This document shows, piece by piece, positions 7,684 through 16,952 of a stretch of 48,744 nt of DNA. Source of the DNA: a bacterium (GTDB taxonomy: Bacteria > SZUA-79 > Acidulodesulfobacterales > Acidulodesulfobacteraceae); contig JAJZVN010000015.1 of the NCBI GenBank assembly GCA_021845685.1, forward strand, positions 1 through 48,744, given 5' to 3'. The position numbers and the translations under genes were made by a program. Position 1 is the stretch's first letter, and each line of letters opens with the position of its first letter. Below the pieces are notes generated by a model that was not told the origin of the DNA, did not search any database, and saw only the letters and a program-made list of their open reading frames with translations.

Positions 7684-8862
7684 TTACCTGTCTAACTCTA
7701 TACATTCTTCTGACCCATCCGGCAATCCTGTTTCCTCCGATAAGCACGGCGCTTTAAATAAATAACCGTGCCATATTCCGGGCAGAGTTTTTAAAGTAAC
7801 TACAGCCCAGAATATCGCAAGCATTACAACAAAAATAGCTCCGGCAACCCTGAAAAGCTCAAGATTAGTTAATCTGTACAGGGTAATAGTAGCGGCGGTA
7901 TAAACGCCCAAAGGAAATGTAAATCCCCACCATCCCATATTAAAAGGTAAACCTTCTTTCATATATTTAAATGTCATAGATATTGCCATTATAAGCCACC
8001 AAAAACCAAATCCCCAGATAACCAACCCTCCTATAGGTCCAATAGCATGAGCAGCTTTAGCATACACAAAAAGTTTAGTTCCAATAAAAGCGCTGGGAGC
8101 GTCATTCCCTAAAAGAAGTATGCCTAAACTGCCTGTCCCGATAGGTCCTAGCGTAATCCATGTTGAAACAGCCATATCTTTATGGGGAAGTTTGTGCCAT
8201 GCAAGACGCAAAAATAAAATGACAAGAATGCCGAATGCCAGCGGAACCGAAAAAGCCCATAAAGCATAACCGAGAATAATAACATGCCTGCCTAAGTCGG
8301 CAGACACATGTTGAGCAAGAAATCCCGCCGACGCGGCGGCAACCTCGGCAGGCACAATCGGCAGCAGCCAAATTGCAGTCATATCTTCTATACTATGTTT
8401 TTGATTTGTAAACATATAAAAAGGAACTAATATGCCTACTATTATTGAAATAAAAGCGTCAAACCACCATAAGTTTAAAGCAAGGGTTACGCCTTTAGGA
8501 GAGTCAAAAATTAAAAAACCGTTTATTATAGTGGCAAGCCCCATGGGTATTGCGCCAAGAAACATAGATTGAATAGGATGACTTAATAATCTTTTGGCAG
8601 AATTAAAATAAAATATAAACCTGCTTATAAAAAGAATGCTAAAAATTATAAAAAGAATAATATTAATTATCCATAAACTTTCGGCAATAATATAAAGTCC
8701 CTTAAACGGATAAGGGAATGCGGCAAGCATAAGCGACAAAATGCCCGTTCCCATATTCATAGCAAACCAATTCGGGGTGAATTGTTTTATAAGATCAGCT
8801 GGATGGTTTATCTGCTTTAAAGGACGTATATTATCAACTAATGAGTTAAATGTTTTTTCCAT
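7684..8862 (-). CDS. TDT family transporter (TehA/Mae1/SLAC1-like)
   Basis: 392-aa integral membrane protein of the tellurite-resistance/dicarboxylate transporter (TDT) fold, with about ten hydrophobic segments. Typical signatures are WFAMNMGTGILSLML (about 32-46), HPIQSMFLGAIPMGLATIING, the central segment of buried Pro/Ala helices (LLPIVPAEVAAASAGFLAQH) and GWWGFTFPLGVYTAATITLYRL. Members transport C4-dicarboxylates, sulfite, nitrate or chloride, and substrate cannot be told from sequence alone. It stands as a single gene between divIVA (convergent) and dnaB (same strand, about 100 nt away). Its codon use is somewhat more GC-rich than neighbouring genes. Confidence 0.85.
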   Translation of the reverse strand: MEKTFNSLVDNIRPLKQINHPADLIKQFTPNWFAMNMGTGILSLMLAAFPYPFKGLYIIAESLWIINIILFIIFSILFISRFIFYFNSAKRLLSHPIQSMFLGAIPMGLATIINGFLIFDSPKGVTLALNLWWFDAFISIIVGILVPFYMFTNQKHSIEDMTAIWLLPIVPAEVAAASAGFLAQHVSADLGRHVIILGYALWAFSVPLAFGILVILFLRLAWHKLPHKDMAVSTWITLGPIGTGSLGILLLGNDAPSAFIGTKLFVYAKAAHAIGPIGGLVIWGFGFWWLIMAISMTFKYMKEGLPFNMGWWGFTFPLGVYTAATITLYRLTNLELFRVAGAIFVVMLAIFWAVVTLKTLPGIWHGYLFKAPCLSEETGLPDGSEECIELDR

Positions 8863-8965
8863 ATTTTTAATTTTTTAATTTAATGTTTATTTATATATTT
8901 ATTTTTAATATATATTTCGGGTAAAATAAAAACCGCTATTTTTATTTACTTTAAAAAAATAAATT

Positions 8966-10462
8966 TTAGAAATTTTCTGAAACTTCGTTAGAGGGGTTTT
9001 CAAAAGAGGTAATCCTGTCAACATAGGTTAGATTTACTATTCCTGTAGGACCGTTTCTTTGCTTTCCTATTATTATTTCGGCAACGCCTTTTTTATCGGT
9101 ATCTTTTTTATATACATCTTCGCGATAAATAAATAATATAACATCTGCATCCTGTTCTATCGCTCCCGACTCTCTTAAATCAGCAAGCTGAGGTCTTCTG
9201 TCAGAACGGGATTCAACCAACCTGTTTAATTGGGATAATGCAATTATAGGTATTTTGAGTTCTTTCGCAAGAGCTTTCATGGAACGGGAAATATCTGCTA
9301 TTGCCTGTTCTCTTGATTCAATATGAGAAGGAGCTTTCATAAGCTGAAGATAGTCAACTACGACAAGACCGATATTTTTTTCTATTTTTAACCGTCGAGT
9401 TTTTGCCCGTAATTCCATAACGGAGATACCGGCGCTATCGTCAATATAAATAGGGACATTTTCTAGAACGGTCATAGCGCGCTGAAGACTTTCGATATCC
9501 GGATTGTGAAGTTTTCCGCGCCTTAGCTGCGAAGAGTCTATTCTGGAAACCTGAGAAATAAGTCTTGTTACCAGCTGTTCTTTTGACATTTCAAGAGAAA
9601 AAAAAGCCATGGGAATTTTAAATCCTGCCGACACATTCTTTGCAATAGATAAAGCAAAAGCAGTTTTACCCATAGAAGGTCTTCCTGCAATTATAATCAA
9701 ATCGGCAGGCTGAAATCCGTTTGTCATAATATCTAATTCCCTAAAACCGCTATGAACGCCGCTTATATCTTTATCGTCAGTTTTTGAAGTTAATTTCTTA
9801 AAATAATCAAGAACTAATGGATACATCTCATAATATGATTTTGTCGTATTTTTTTCGGTGACGTCAAATACTGTTTTCTCGGTAAAATCAAGAACATCTT
9901 CTAATAAATCTTTTTGTTCATAACATTTTCTCTGAATTTTATGCGCAGCGCTTATTAAGCGTCTCAATATTGATTTTTCTTTAACAATTTTAGCATACTG
10001 GTCAACATTTAACAAGCCGGCGGGTAATTCCATAAGACCCGTTAAGTATTCAGCCCAATCAAAAGACGATAAATCTTGAGATTGCATATCAATCGCATCA
10101 GGATGTAAATTGTTAAAACTAAGCTTATTTTTTTGATTTTTATTTAAAGATGAGCTTCGCTGAAATTCGTTTCCGTTTAGCAAACCTCCCGATAAAATAT
10201 TATTAAGCGTTACAATGTCAATAGGTTCGCCTTTTTCTGTTAATAGCGTAATTGCTTTAAAGACTTTATAATTTACAATATCGTAAAAATCTTCGGGGGC
10301 AACTAATTGAATGGCAGAGTTTACCTGTGAATTGTCAATTATTATTGAAGATATTAAAGCACGTTCGGCATCTATTGATCTTGGAGGCAAAAGTAACCCG
10401 ATAGAATCTGAATTACCTGATCCTCCCATATTATTATAGTCAATTGAGGCTTTTTTTCTCAT
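8966..10462 (-). CDS. dnaB: Replicative DNA helicase DnaB
   Basis: 498-aa hexameric 5'-3' helicase of the replication fork. The N-terminal DnaB domain begins around PPRSIDAERALISSI (26-40). The RecA-like C-terminal domain has Walker A GRPSMGKT (260-267), FFSLEMSKEQL (287-297), Walker B VVDYLQLM, and SQLNR...SDRRPQLADLRESGAIEQDADV. A Ser/Asn/Gln-rich insertion of about 45 residues (91-136) interrupts the N-terminal domain where most DnaB proteins have a short loop, making it longer than usual (about 450-470 aa). No intein is seen at the Walker A site. It is the last gene of the rpsF-rpsR-DUF2232-rplI-dnaB run. Confidence 0.95.
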   Translation of the reverse strand: MRKKASIDYNNMGGSGNSDSIGLLLPPRSIDAERALISSIIIDNSQVNSAIQLVAPEDFYDIVNYKVFKAITLLTEKGEPIDIVTLNNILSGGLLNGNEFQRSSSLNKNQKNKLSFNNLHPDAIDMQSQDLSSFDWAEYLTGLMELPAGLLNVDQYAKIVKEKSILRRLISAAHKIQRKCYEQKDLLEDVLDFTEKTVFDVTEKNTTKSYYEMYPLVLDYFKKLTSKTDDKDISGVHSGFRELDIMTNGFQPADLIIIAGRPSMGKTAFALSIAKNVSAGFKIPMAFFSLEMSKEQLVTRLISQVSRIDSSQLRRGKLHNPDIESLQRAMTVLENVPIYIDDSAGISVMELRAKTRRLKIEKNIGLVVVDYLQLMKAPSHIESREQAIADISRSMKALAKELKIPIIALSQLNRLVESRSDRRPQLADLRESGAIEQDADVILFIYREDVYKKDTDKKGVAEIIIGKQRNGPTGIVNLTYVDRITSFENPSNEVSENF

Positions 10463-10512
10463 TTATTAAATAAAATAAAAAATATAAAATAAATAAAACT
10501 TCTATAATTAAA

Positions 10513-10959
10513 TTAAACTTCAGGAATAACATTCACATGAAGTTCGGCAATTACTTCCGAGTGGAGTTTAATTTTCACGGTATGCATTCCTATATCTTTA
10601 ATAGGATCGCCAAGCATAATCATTTTTCTGTCAATGTTGATATCAAGCTCCATTAACTTTTCTGTAATATCCATTGAGGTTATAGAACCGAACATTTTTT
10701 CGTATTCCCCAACTTTAGCAGGAATAGAAACAGACAATTCTTCCAATTTTTTCTTAAGTTCATCAAAACTGGAAATTAATTTTTGTTTTCTTTTTTCAAT
10801 TATTTTTTTTTCATGTTCTACTAATCTAATATTTGTTTTTGAAGCAGGTATGGCGAGATTTTTAGGCAAAAGGTAATTCCTTCCGTAACCGTCTGCCACA
10901 ATAACCGTATCCCCCATATTGCCAAGATTTTCCACATTTTCTTTAAGAATTATTTTCAC
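10513..10959 (-). CDS. rplI: 50S ribosomal protein L9
   Basis: 148-aa L9 (bL9), which binds 23S rRNA domain V near the L1 stalk. N-domain: KIILKENVENLGNMGDTVIVADGYGRNYLLPKNLA; then the long connecting helix and the C-terminal domain. The open frame extends upstream to a TTG at 10977, but a strong Shine-Dalgarno AGGAGG lies inside that extension, just ahead of the GTG at 10957-10959. The GTG start gives MKIILKENV, the family N-terminus, and the usual length of about 148 aa. Confidence 0.95.
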   Translation of the reverse strand: MKIILKENVENLGNMGDTVIVADGYGRNYLLPKNLAIPASKTNIRLVEHEKKIIEKRKQKLISSFDELKKKLEELSVSIPAKVGEYEKMFGSITSMDITEKLMELDINIDRKMIMLGDPIKDIGMHTVKIKLHSEVIAELHVNVIPEV

Positions 10960-11004
10960 AGCTTTTTCCTCCTGCAATTATATTTTTAATTAAATTTTTT
11001 TAAT

Positions 11005-11997
11005 TTATTTTATATTTATACTATTAACTTTTCTGAAATCAAACCATTCATCAAATATTCCAAGCATCACAATAAATATTAAAAAGGGGTTGCCAAATAA
11101 AAAGATAATCGCATACGCAAAAAATCTCAAAATTTTATTTACATTATTCTTTTTAAAATAAAAAGCCAATATAGTTAAGCCCTGAACGAAAAAAACCGAT
11201 GCTAAAACAATAATTATATTGTAGCCTATAAATTTATACAGCCCGTTAGCAAATATTATAATAACTAAACCAATAACTAAACCTACAATTAAAAAATCCG
11301 ATGCTTTCCAATTTAATAAGTTTTCATCGTTTCTAAAAAAACTATTATTATCTTTATCTTTTGTAATTCTGTTTTTTAACATAATAAAAGAAAACCATAA
11401 AGAAAACCATAAAAAAATTATCAGAATTGATGGAGCAAGCAAAAACATATCCTTGAGCATTACAATTAATTCCGGTTTAAATTTATTTATTAACGCATCC
11501 GATATGCCCATTTGCTTATAAATATTTATTATTTTAACTAATATTATTCCAGCATATTTATTTAAATAATAGCTTAAATTAGAAAATAAATATATATTGC
11601 CATAATAAATATAAACAGTAAAAAATAAAAATACTAAAGAAAAAATACTTAATACGGAAAAAGAAACAGCTTTAGCTAAACTTAATTTTTTATTATATAA
11701 ATAGGAAAATACATAAGGGATAGCAATAAATATTAAAATAACGGATAATATTTCAATACTTCTATTATAATCTATATAATTATATACAGACATAATTCCT
11801 GCAAAACATACTATGGCAATAGGAAGTATTGAAGAGCCTTTATAATTTTTAAAATACCAGATAATAATAAAACTAAAAACTAAATAAAAAAAAGGGTTTG
11901 CAAAACAATAATAACCGGCTGCCAAACAGTCGGTTATTAAAAGATATAATAAAAAAGTAATTAAAAAAATTGATAAAAATTTCTTAAATTTATACAT
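11005..11997 (-). CDS. DUF2232 (YybS-like) membrane protein
   Basis: 330-aa polytopic membrane protein with about eight hydrophobic segments. Its position between rpsR and rplI, and its C-terminal region ([16 protein letters not shown]...[25 protein letters not shown]), match DUF2232 proteins, which occupy this slot in many deltaproteobacteria and Firmicutes. The start overlaps the end of rpsR by 8 nt, implying coupled translation. The function of the family is unknown; the ECF-transporter S-component-like fold suggested for relatives is only a family inference. Confidence 0.8.
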   Translation of the reverse strand: MYKFKKFLSIFLITFLLYLLITDCLAAGYYCFANPFFYLVFSFIIIWYFKNYKGSSILPIAIVCFAGIMSVYNYIDYNRSIEILSVILIFIAIPYVFSYLYNKKLSLAKAVSFSVLSIFSLVFLFFTVYIYYGNIYLFSNLSYYLNKYAGIILVKIINIYKQMGISDALINKFKPELIVMLKDMFLLAPSILIIFLWFSLWFSFIMLKNRITKDKDNNSFFRNDENLLNWKASDFLIVGLVIGLVIIIFANGLYKFIGYNIIIVLASVFFVQGLTILAFYFKKNNVNKILRFFAYAIIFLFGNPFLIFIVMLGIFDEWFDFRKVNSINIK

Positions 11998-12268
11998 TTA
12001 AAGAAATATAAGGCATTATAGCAATATTCCTTGATGCCTTTATAGCTTTTGCAATTTTTCTTTGATGATAAGCACAATTGCCGGTTACTCTTCTAGGCAT
12101 AATTTTGCCTTTTTCGGTTACAAAATTTCTTAAAAGACGGGTATCTTTATAATCAATTTTCAAAACTTTATCCGCACAAAATCTGCAAGATTTTTTTCTT
12201 GTAAATGGTCTATGGGCAAAATTTGCAGCGGGTCTATTGGCGGATGTTCTTTCAAATTTTTTAAACAT
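11990..12268 (-). CDS. rpsR: 30S ribosomal protein S18
   Basis: 92-aa S18 (bS18), which heterodimerises with S6 on the platform of the 30S subunit. The core [52 protein letters not shown] is typical. CRFC at 33-36 with a later NCAYH is consistent with a zinc-binding (C+) S18. The 28-residue N-terminal extension ([20 protein letters not shown]) is basic. It overlaps rpsF by 8 nt and DUF2232 by 8 nt. Confidence 0.95.
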   Translation of the reverse strand: MFKKFERTSANRPAANFAHRPFTRKKSCRFCADKVLKIDYKDTRLLRNFVTEKGKIMPRRVTGNCAYHQRKIAKAIKASRNIAIMPYISLNV

Positions 12269-12623
12269 TAACGGCTTCCTCCTTTGAAGACTCTAAATCA
12301 TTTGTGAATAATACAGTTTGATATCTCAGGCAATCTTCTATATTTCTCAAATTTCTTTCTAATTCTGCTACAACATTGCTTTTAGCTAAAAAATGAATAA
12401 CAACGTAACGGCCTTTACTTATTTTTTTAATTTCGTACGAAAGCTTTCTTAATCCCCAATCACTTATGCTTATAATCTCGGCATTTTCTTTAACAATAAT
12501 TCCTTTAATTTTTTCTATAAATTGATTATATTGCGAATCATCTAAATCAGGATTAATTATTATAACAGTTTCATATTTTCTTGGAAAATTATGATTAATA
12601 TCCGAAAATATATTATTCTTCAA
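12261..12623 (-). CDS. rpsF: 30S ribosomal protein S6
   Basis: 120-aa S6 (bS6). Recognisable core: [13 protein letters not shown] at 17-29, then [32 protein letters not shown] and the C-terminal [14 protein letters not shown]. It is the first gene of the leftward ribosomal operon. A ribosome-binding site is present as AGGAG just upstream of the ATG. A GC-rich hairpin at 12685-12716, 62 nt upstream, is positioned as an autoregulatory leader (see that entry). Confidence 0.95.
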   Translation of the reverse strand: MKNNIFSDINHNFPRKYETVIIINPDLDDSQYNQFIEKIKGIIVKENAEIISISDWGLRKLSYEIKKISKGRYVVIHFLAKSNVVAELERNLRNIEDCLRYQTVLFTNDLESSKEEAVNV

Positions 12624-12684
12624 AATTCCTCCTACATTTTTATTTGTTATTATTTTTGTTATATAATTTATTTACATTGTCTTT

Positions 12685-12716
12685 GGAGGGTTCAAGGTAG
12701 GTGCCCCCTTGCCTCC
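12685..12716 (-). promoter_or_regulatory. Candidate S6:S18 ribosomal-protein leader hairpin
   Basis: In the 5' untranslated region of rpsF, the minus strand can form GGAGG-CAAGG (stem), loop GGGCACCTA, CCTTG, a 3-nt AAC bulge, then CCTCC. This is ten G/C-rich pairs in a neighbourhood that is almost pure A/T. rpsF leaders in many bacteria carry a hairpin with a C-rich bulge bound by the S6:S18 dimer, and the location fits. I cannot confirm the consensus residues without a covariance model. Confidence 0.55.
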
Positions 12717-12719
12717 TTT

Positions 12720-13159
12720 AATTATTAAGTTTAATTATTTAATTTAACTATTTAAAATTTAAAATTATTTAATTAAATAGTTAATCAAGTTACTTTTATT
12801 ATATGTGTATATATAAGTTATTTATTTATTTATTTATATTTATTTATATATATTTATATATTTAATTTATTTATATTTATATTTATTTATATAATTAATT
12901 TATTTATATATATTTATTTATATAATTAATTTATTTATATATATTTATTTATATAATTAATTTATTTATATATATTTATATTCATTTATGTTTATTTATA
13001 TTTATATATAACTATATATATTATAGTTACCTATTTTAAATATTATTGCAAAATATTATTGCATAAGAAAGATATTATAAACGCACATATAAAAATTTGC
13101 AATAATTTTTTTATATTATTTTAATTTCATTTAAATTTAAAAATCTTAATTTTTTGCAA
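12720..13159. repeat. A/T-only spacer with a 31-bp periodic tandem repeat
   Basis: Between the rpsF leader and the radical SAM gene, the DNA consists of TTTA/TATA words. A 31-bp period is exact over at least 12901-12985 (starts at 12901, 12932 and 12963), with degenerate partial copies to the left from about 12840. The units are not separated by unique spacers, so this is a minisatellite and not a CRISPR. No coding frame. Confidence 0.7.
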
Positions 13160-14590
13160 CTAACTTTTTACAACTACTAAGGGCAGCGTATAAGTAGAAG
13201 GCGTCGAAATAGATTTCATAGATTTTTTTAATTTAATCATATGGTCTAAAGACATTTTACCCATCATTATATATTTTATAACAAATAATACATCATTTGC
13301 TCTCAAATTTAATTTTTTATATGATGTTTTATAAAGATTTGAAAATTCTTTAAAAAATTCAGTCGTCGGCAAAAGAGTGTCTAACACCGGATGAAACAAG
13401 TCATAATAAGAATAATCGGTAATAGTCAACTTATTTTTTAGTTCGTTAAATAGTTTAGTTCCCGGAAGAGGCGTAAGGACAGAAAAAACAGGCACGCTAA
13501 TCTTAAGTCTTTTGACAAAATTCATCAATTTCTCAAAATCAATTTTTGAAAAACTCGGCGACACTATAAAAGAAGCAGTAACTGCAACATCATGCTTCTT
13601 TGCAATATAATAAGCTTTCTCATTCATTTCCGATGAGTTATCCTTATGAATATCGTTTAATGTTTCGTCGTCTACGCTTTCAAACCCTATGAAAATATTA
13701 GAAAGACCTACCTCCTTCCATTGCTTTATGAGTTCAGGATGCTTAACTATAGTATCGCTTCTTGCCTGAATAGTATAAAGCTTCTTTATCTTTGCTTTTT
13801 TTACAAGCTCGCCGATAATTTTCGCCCTTTTGACATCGCTAAAAAAATTGTCGTCCGTCACCAAAATATAATCTTCTTTTATAGATTTTAATTCAGCAAC
13901 GACTCTTTCAGGCGATTTAGACCTGTATGTTCCTCTATAAAAATTCCATACACTGCAAAAATCGCATTTAAAAGGACAGCCTCGGGCTGTTTCAATGCAG
14001 GCTAAAGACGTTCTTATTCCAAGATAATATTTTTTTCTGTATTCTGCCGTTAAATGTCTAGCAAAAAAAGGGGCTTCGCTAATATTTTTTATTAAACTCC
14101 TTGGTTTAGTTTTAAGTTGTTCCCCGCTGTTATTATCGTAATAAGCCAGACCGTCAATCTTTGAAAGAGGTATTTTAGCCTCGTATGCTCTTAAAAGTTC
14201 AACAACTGTTACTTCACCTTCACCTATAATAATTGCATCAATTTCTTTTATGTTAAAATCAATGTGGTAAACAGATACGTGATGTCCGCCGACAAAAACA
14301 AATTTGGCTCCATAATCATTTTTAACTCTCTTTGCAAGTTCAAGAACCCTGTATACATCAGGAGTAAAGGAGCATGAAAAACCGTAAGCATCCGGCTTAA
14401 ATTCTTTTATAGCATTGTCTAAATATTTATCGGGATCTTTTCCTACCGCTCTTAAATCAACTATCCTGACATTATGTTTGTCATTTAAGAGGCTTCCGCC
14501 GATGGCTTCTAACCCTGTGGGCTCAATCAAAGCAACATTGTTCAAACCAACCGTGCTTTTATTGTCCGGCTGAATAAGTAATACTTTCAT
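13160..14590 (-). CDS. B12-binding radical SAM protein, HpnR-like (candidate hopanoid C-3 methylase)
   Basis: 476-aa enzyme with an N-terminal cobalamin-binding (Rossmann-like) domain (about 1-140, with VFVGGHHVSVYH and IIGEGE) and a radical SAM domain carrying the iron-sulfur ligands C205-x3-C209-x2-C212 in TARGCPFKCDFCSVW. Sequence such as SPERVVAELKSIKEDYILVTDDNFF, YTIQARSDTIVKHPELI and FSVLTPLPGTKLFNEL resembles, as I recall it, the HpnR branch that methylates hopanoid ring A at C-3. This attribution is by memory, and a generic B12 radical SAM methylase is the fallback. No hopanoid genes (shc, hpnH) are nearby. It is transcribed alone. Confidence 0.75.
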   Translation of the reverse strand: MKVLLIQPDNKSTVGLNNVALIEPTGLEAIGGSLLNDKHNVRIVDLRAVGKDPDKYLDNAIKEFKPDAYGFSCSFTPDVYRVLELAKRVKNDYGAKFVFVGGHHVSVYHIDFNIKEIDAIIIGEGEVTVVELLRAYEAKIPLSKIDGLAYYDNNSGEQLKTKPRSLIKNISEAPFFARHLTAEYRKKYYLGIRTSLACIETARGCPFKCDFCSVWNFYRGTYRSKSPERVVAELKSIKEDYILVTDDNFFSDVKRAKIIGELVKKAKIKKLYTIQARSDTIVKHPELIKQWKEVGLSNIFIGFESVDDETLNDIHKDNSSEMNEKAYYIAKKHDVAVTASFIVSPSFSKIDFEKLMNFVKRLKISVPVFSVLTPLPGTKLFNELKNKLTITDYSYYDLFHPVLDTLLPTTEFFKEFSNLYKTSYKKLNLRANDVLFVIKYIMMGKMSLDHMIKLKKSMKSISTPSTYTLPLVVVKS

Positions 14591-14794
14591 AATTAATGTC
14601 CTTATATAATATATATTTTTATTTTATTTCTATCTTATTATCGTTATTATATTTCTATTGTATTTATCTGTATTTATTATTTTATTATTATTTTAAATTA
14701 TTATATTTGTATATAACGGCAAAATTATATAAATATTTATTATCCATTATTATTTAAATAAAATAAATTAAATCATGATATATTTAATTCATCA
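14591..14794. other. AT-rich spacer
   Basis: A/T-rich sequence between the radical SAM start and the TnpB relic. It presumably holds the promoter of the radical SAM gene. Nothing specific was recognised. Confidence 0.3.
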
Positions 14795-15235
14795 TAGTGA
14801 AGCACCCACTACCTTATGATAGGGGCTTCTTGGTTCAACGACAAGATACTTTTTAGGAGCAAATTATGAATAATACATTTACTCGGTCATCCATAGAGCT
14901 TGTTTCCCCAAGCGTCAGTTCGGGCACTTCCTGCCCTACTACGCAATGTTTTCTTTTCTTTAGGTCTGGTTTCCATAAGAGCGGTAGTATTATTTATAAC
15001 TTGACCGCCAAAACACTACTAAAATACATCCAGACTATTTTGGGAACTTATTTTACGGGAACGCCCATAGACTCATTCCCAACCGCATATAAGTTGTCAA
15101 AGAACAAAGGTTTTTCAACCTGTAAGGATATTATATCATGAATAAAAATAAAAATAAAACAAGTAAATTGCCTATGTATCCCCGCCCTTTCGGACTGGGA
15201 ATTATATCGGCAATGTTAGTTAAATATATCATATA
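14795..15235 (-). pseudogene. Decayed IS200/IS605-type TnpB element: C-terminal remnant, candidate omegaRNA and right end
   Basis: Read on the minus strand, a frame ends ...LMETRPKEKKTLRSRAG SARTDAWGNKLYG-stop at about 14892, resembling degenerate TnpB C-termini. It is followed by GC-rich stem-forming sequence (GGGCAGGAAGTGCCC, GCTTGGGGAAACAAGC). The terminus GAAGCCCC..GTGGGTGCTTCAC at 14797-14829 is typical of IS605/IS1341-type right ends. The upstream part of the gene has stops in all frames, so no nuclease is made. The region is visibly richer in G+C than its surroundings, consistent with a foreign origin. Left boundary is not determined. Confidence 0.6.
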
Positions 15236-15487
15236 AATATAAATTAAAAAAGATTTAAAAATAAAAAATATCCAAATTTTATTAACTCTCCTTAACAATA
15301 CAATATGTCAACAGGACTTGCAAAATATTGTTTAAATATATTAATTTAAACTTTTGTATTTTTTTGTATCAATATTATTTAAAATCGTTATATAATTATT
15401 TAAATATATAAAGTCTAAAAAATAAAAATATTACACAGTAAAATAAATTCATTATAATCATCGTTAAATAATAATAATAAATTATAG
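15236..15487. other. AT-rich spacer upstream of Nramp gene
   Basis: Low-complexity A/T sequence. It must contain the promoter for the transporter at 15488, but no clear boxes stand out. Confidence 0.3.
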
Positions 15488-16876
15488 ATGAATAAATATC
15501 AGCCTGAAAAAAATAATTATAAAAAAGATATTCAACCATCTGCAACTGATAATTTAGAAAAACATACATTAAATAATAACAGCATAAAAAAACGCGGACA
15601 TAAAAGAAATAGGGACGGGAAAAATAAAAATTATAGAGACAAATTTAAAAGAATTACATATAGAGGCCTGCATTTCTTTAAAGTATTAGGTCCGGGTTTC
15701 ATTGTTATGATTGCTGATATGGATGCAGGGTCTGTCACTACTGCAGGAGTTTCAGGCGCCAAATGGGGCTATAAATTAATTTTAATGCAAATAATACTTA
15801 TTCCTTTTTTATATCTCATTCAATCAATGACTTCTCGGCTCGGATGTGTAACCAGAAAAGGCCACGGGGAACTGATAAGAGAATATTACGGTTCAAAATG
15901 GGCTGCTTTTGCTACCATTACTTTATTTATTACCGTATTTGCCGCTTTGCTCACAGAATTTTCAGGAATAGCGGCAAGCGGAGAAATTTTTAACATTCCT
16001 AAAATATATTCTATAGGATTTAGCGCTTTAATTTTATTACTTGTTGTTTTTACAGGCAGCTATAAAAAAGCGGAAAATATCGCTATTATTTTTGCATTGT
16101 CGGGCTTTGTTTTTATTCCTGCCGCAATTTTCGCTCATCCTAATTTGCATCAATTAGTATTTAACGGCTTAATAGGTTCCCAGCCGATATTTAACAAAAA
16201 TTATGCCTTTTTGATAGCAGCCAACGCAGGCGCCGTAATAATGCCATGGATGATATATTATCAGCAAAGTGCTACCGTTGATAAAAATTTATGCAAGAAA
16301 GATGTTAAATTGGCGGAGACTGACACTTTAGTGGGAAGTATCATGACTCAGCTTCTTATGATTGCGGTTATAGTAATGACTGCGGCTACGCTTTATAAAA
16401 ATCATATAGTTCCTTCATCTGCTAAAGCGATAGGGCAATCGCTTATTCCTCTTGCAGGAAAATATGCGGGTCTTCTTTTTGCAATCGGATTATATAGTTC
16501 AAGTGTTCTTGCCGCATTTGTCGTATCTATAGCTTTCGCATGGGCAGCCGGTGAAACATGGGGATTTAAACATAGTTTAAATCATAAATTTAAAGAATCA
16601 AAAATTTTTCATTTGTTATATATGGCGTTAATTATTATGGCTGCGTTAATAGTGCTTGCTCCCAATATACCTTTAGTTACTCTGATGGTTGACGTTGAAG
16701 CATTTAACGGCTTTACTCTTCCGATTGTTCTTGTATTTTTAATAATACTTGCAGGAAATAAAAAAATTCTTGGCGAATATACTTATTCAAAAGCAAAATT
16801 AGCTACAGTAGCATTAGTGGGTATAGCAATGGTTGCGTTAGGAATAGTTGCTGTTCTCCCTCAAAATTGGCTTTAA
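15488..16876 (+). CDS. Divergent Nramp (SLC11-like) divalent metal transporter
   Basis: 462-aa integral membrane protein with about eleven hydrophobic segments and the Nramp fold, preceded by an unusual 55-residue highly charged Lys/Asn N-terminal tail. The first transmembrane motif reads GPGFIVMIADMDAGS: DAGS replaces the metal-binding DPGN of classical Mn/Fe Nramps. The TM6 signature reads AVIMPWMIYYQQ, with Trp in place of the His of MPH, while the Met is kept. Such replacements occur in non-canonical Nramp clades, so the substrate (Mn, Fe, Mg or other) should not be assumed. It stands as a single gene, convergent with the ROK kinase gene. Confidence 0.85.
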   Translation: MNKYQPEKNNYKKDIQPSATDNLEKHTLNNNSIKKRGHKRNRDGKNKNYRDKFKRITYRGLHFFKVLGPGFIVMIADMDAGSVTTAGVSGAKWGYKLILMQIILIPFLYLIQSMTSRLGCVTRKGHGELIREYYGSKWAAFATITLFITVFAALLTEFSGIAASGEIFNIPKIYSIGFSALILLLVVFTGSYKKAENIAIIFALSGFVFIPAAIFAHPNLHQLVFNGLIGSQPIFNKNYAFLIAANAGAVIMPWMIYYQQSATVDKNLCKKDVKLAETDTLVGSIMTQLLMIAVIVMTAATLYKNHIVPSSAKAIGQSLIPLAGKYAGLLFAIGLYSSSVLAAFVVSIAFAWAAGETWGFKHSLNHKFKESKIFHLLYMALIIMAALIVLAPNIPLVTLMVDVEAFNGFTLPIVLVFLIILAGNKKILGEYTYSKAKLATVALVGIAMVALGIVAVLPQNWL

Positions 16877-16952
16877 TTATTATAAGTTATCAGCACTAAA
16901 TAACTACTATATAACTATTTTGCGCAATCATAATCTCAATCATAATAATGAT

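Noticed and set aside
12870-12990. Possible CRISPR array in the periodic A/T tract
   Set aside because: Units abut at 31 bp without unique spacers and contain only A/T; there are no cas genes in the window.
14866-15141. Plus-strand 91-residue frame with an AGGAG-like site
   Set aside because: It is antisense to the TnpB relic and its right-end RNA, has no recognisable domain, and its residues are what the complement of a structured GC-rich RNA would give.
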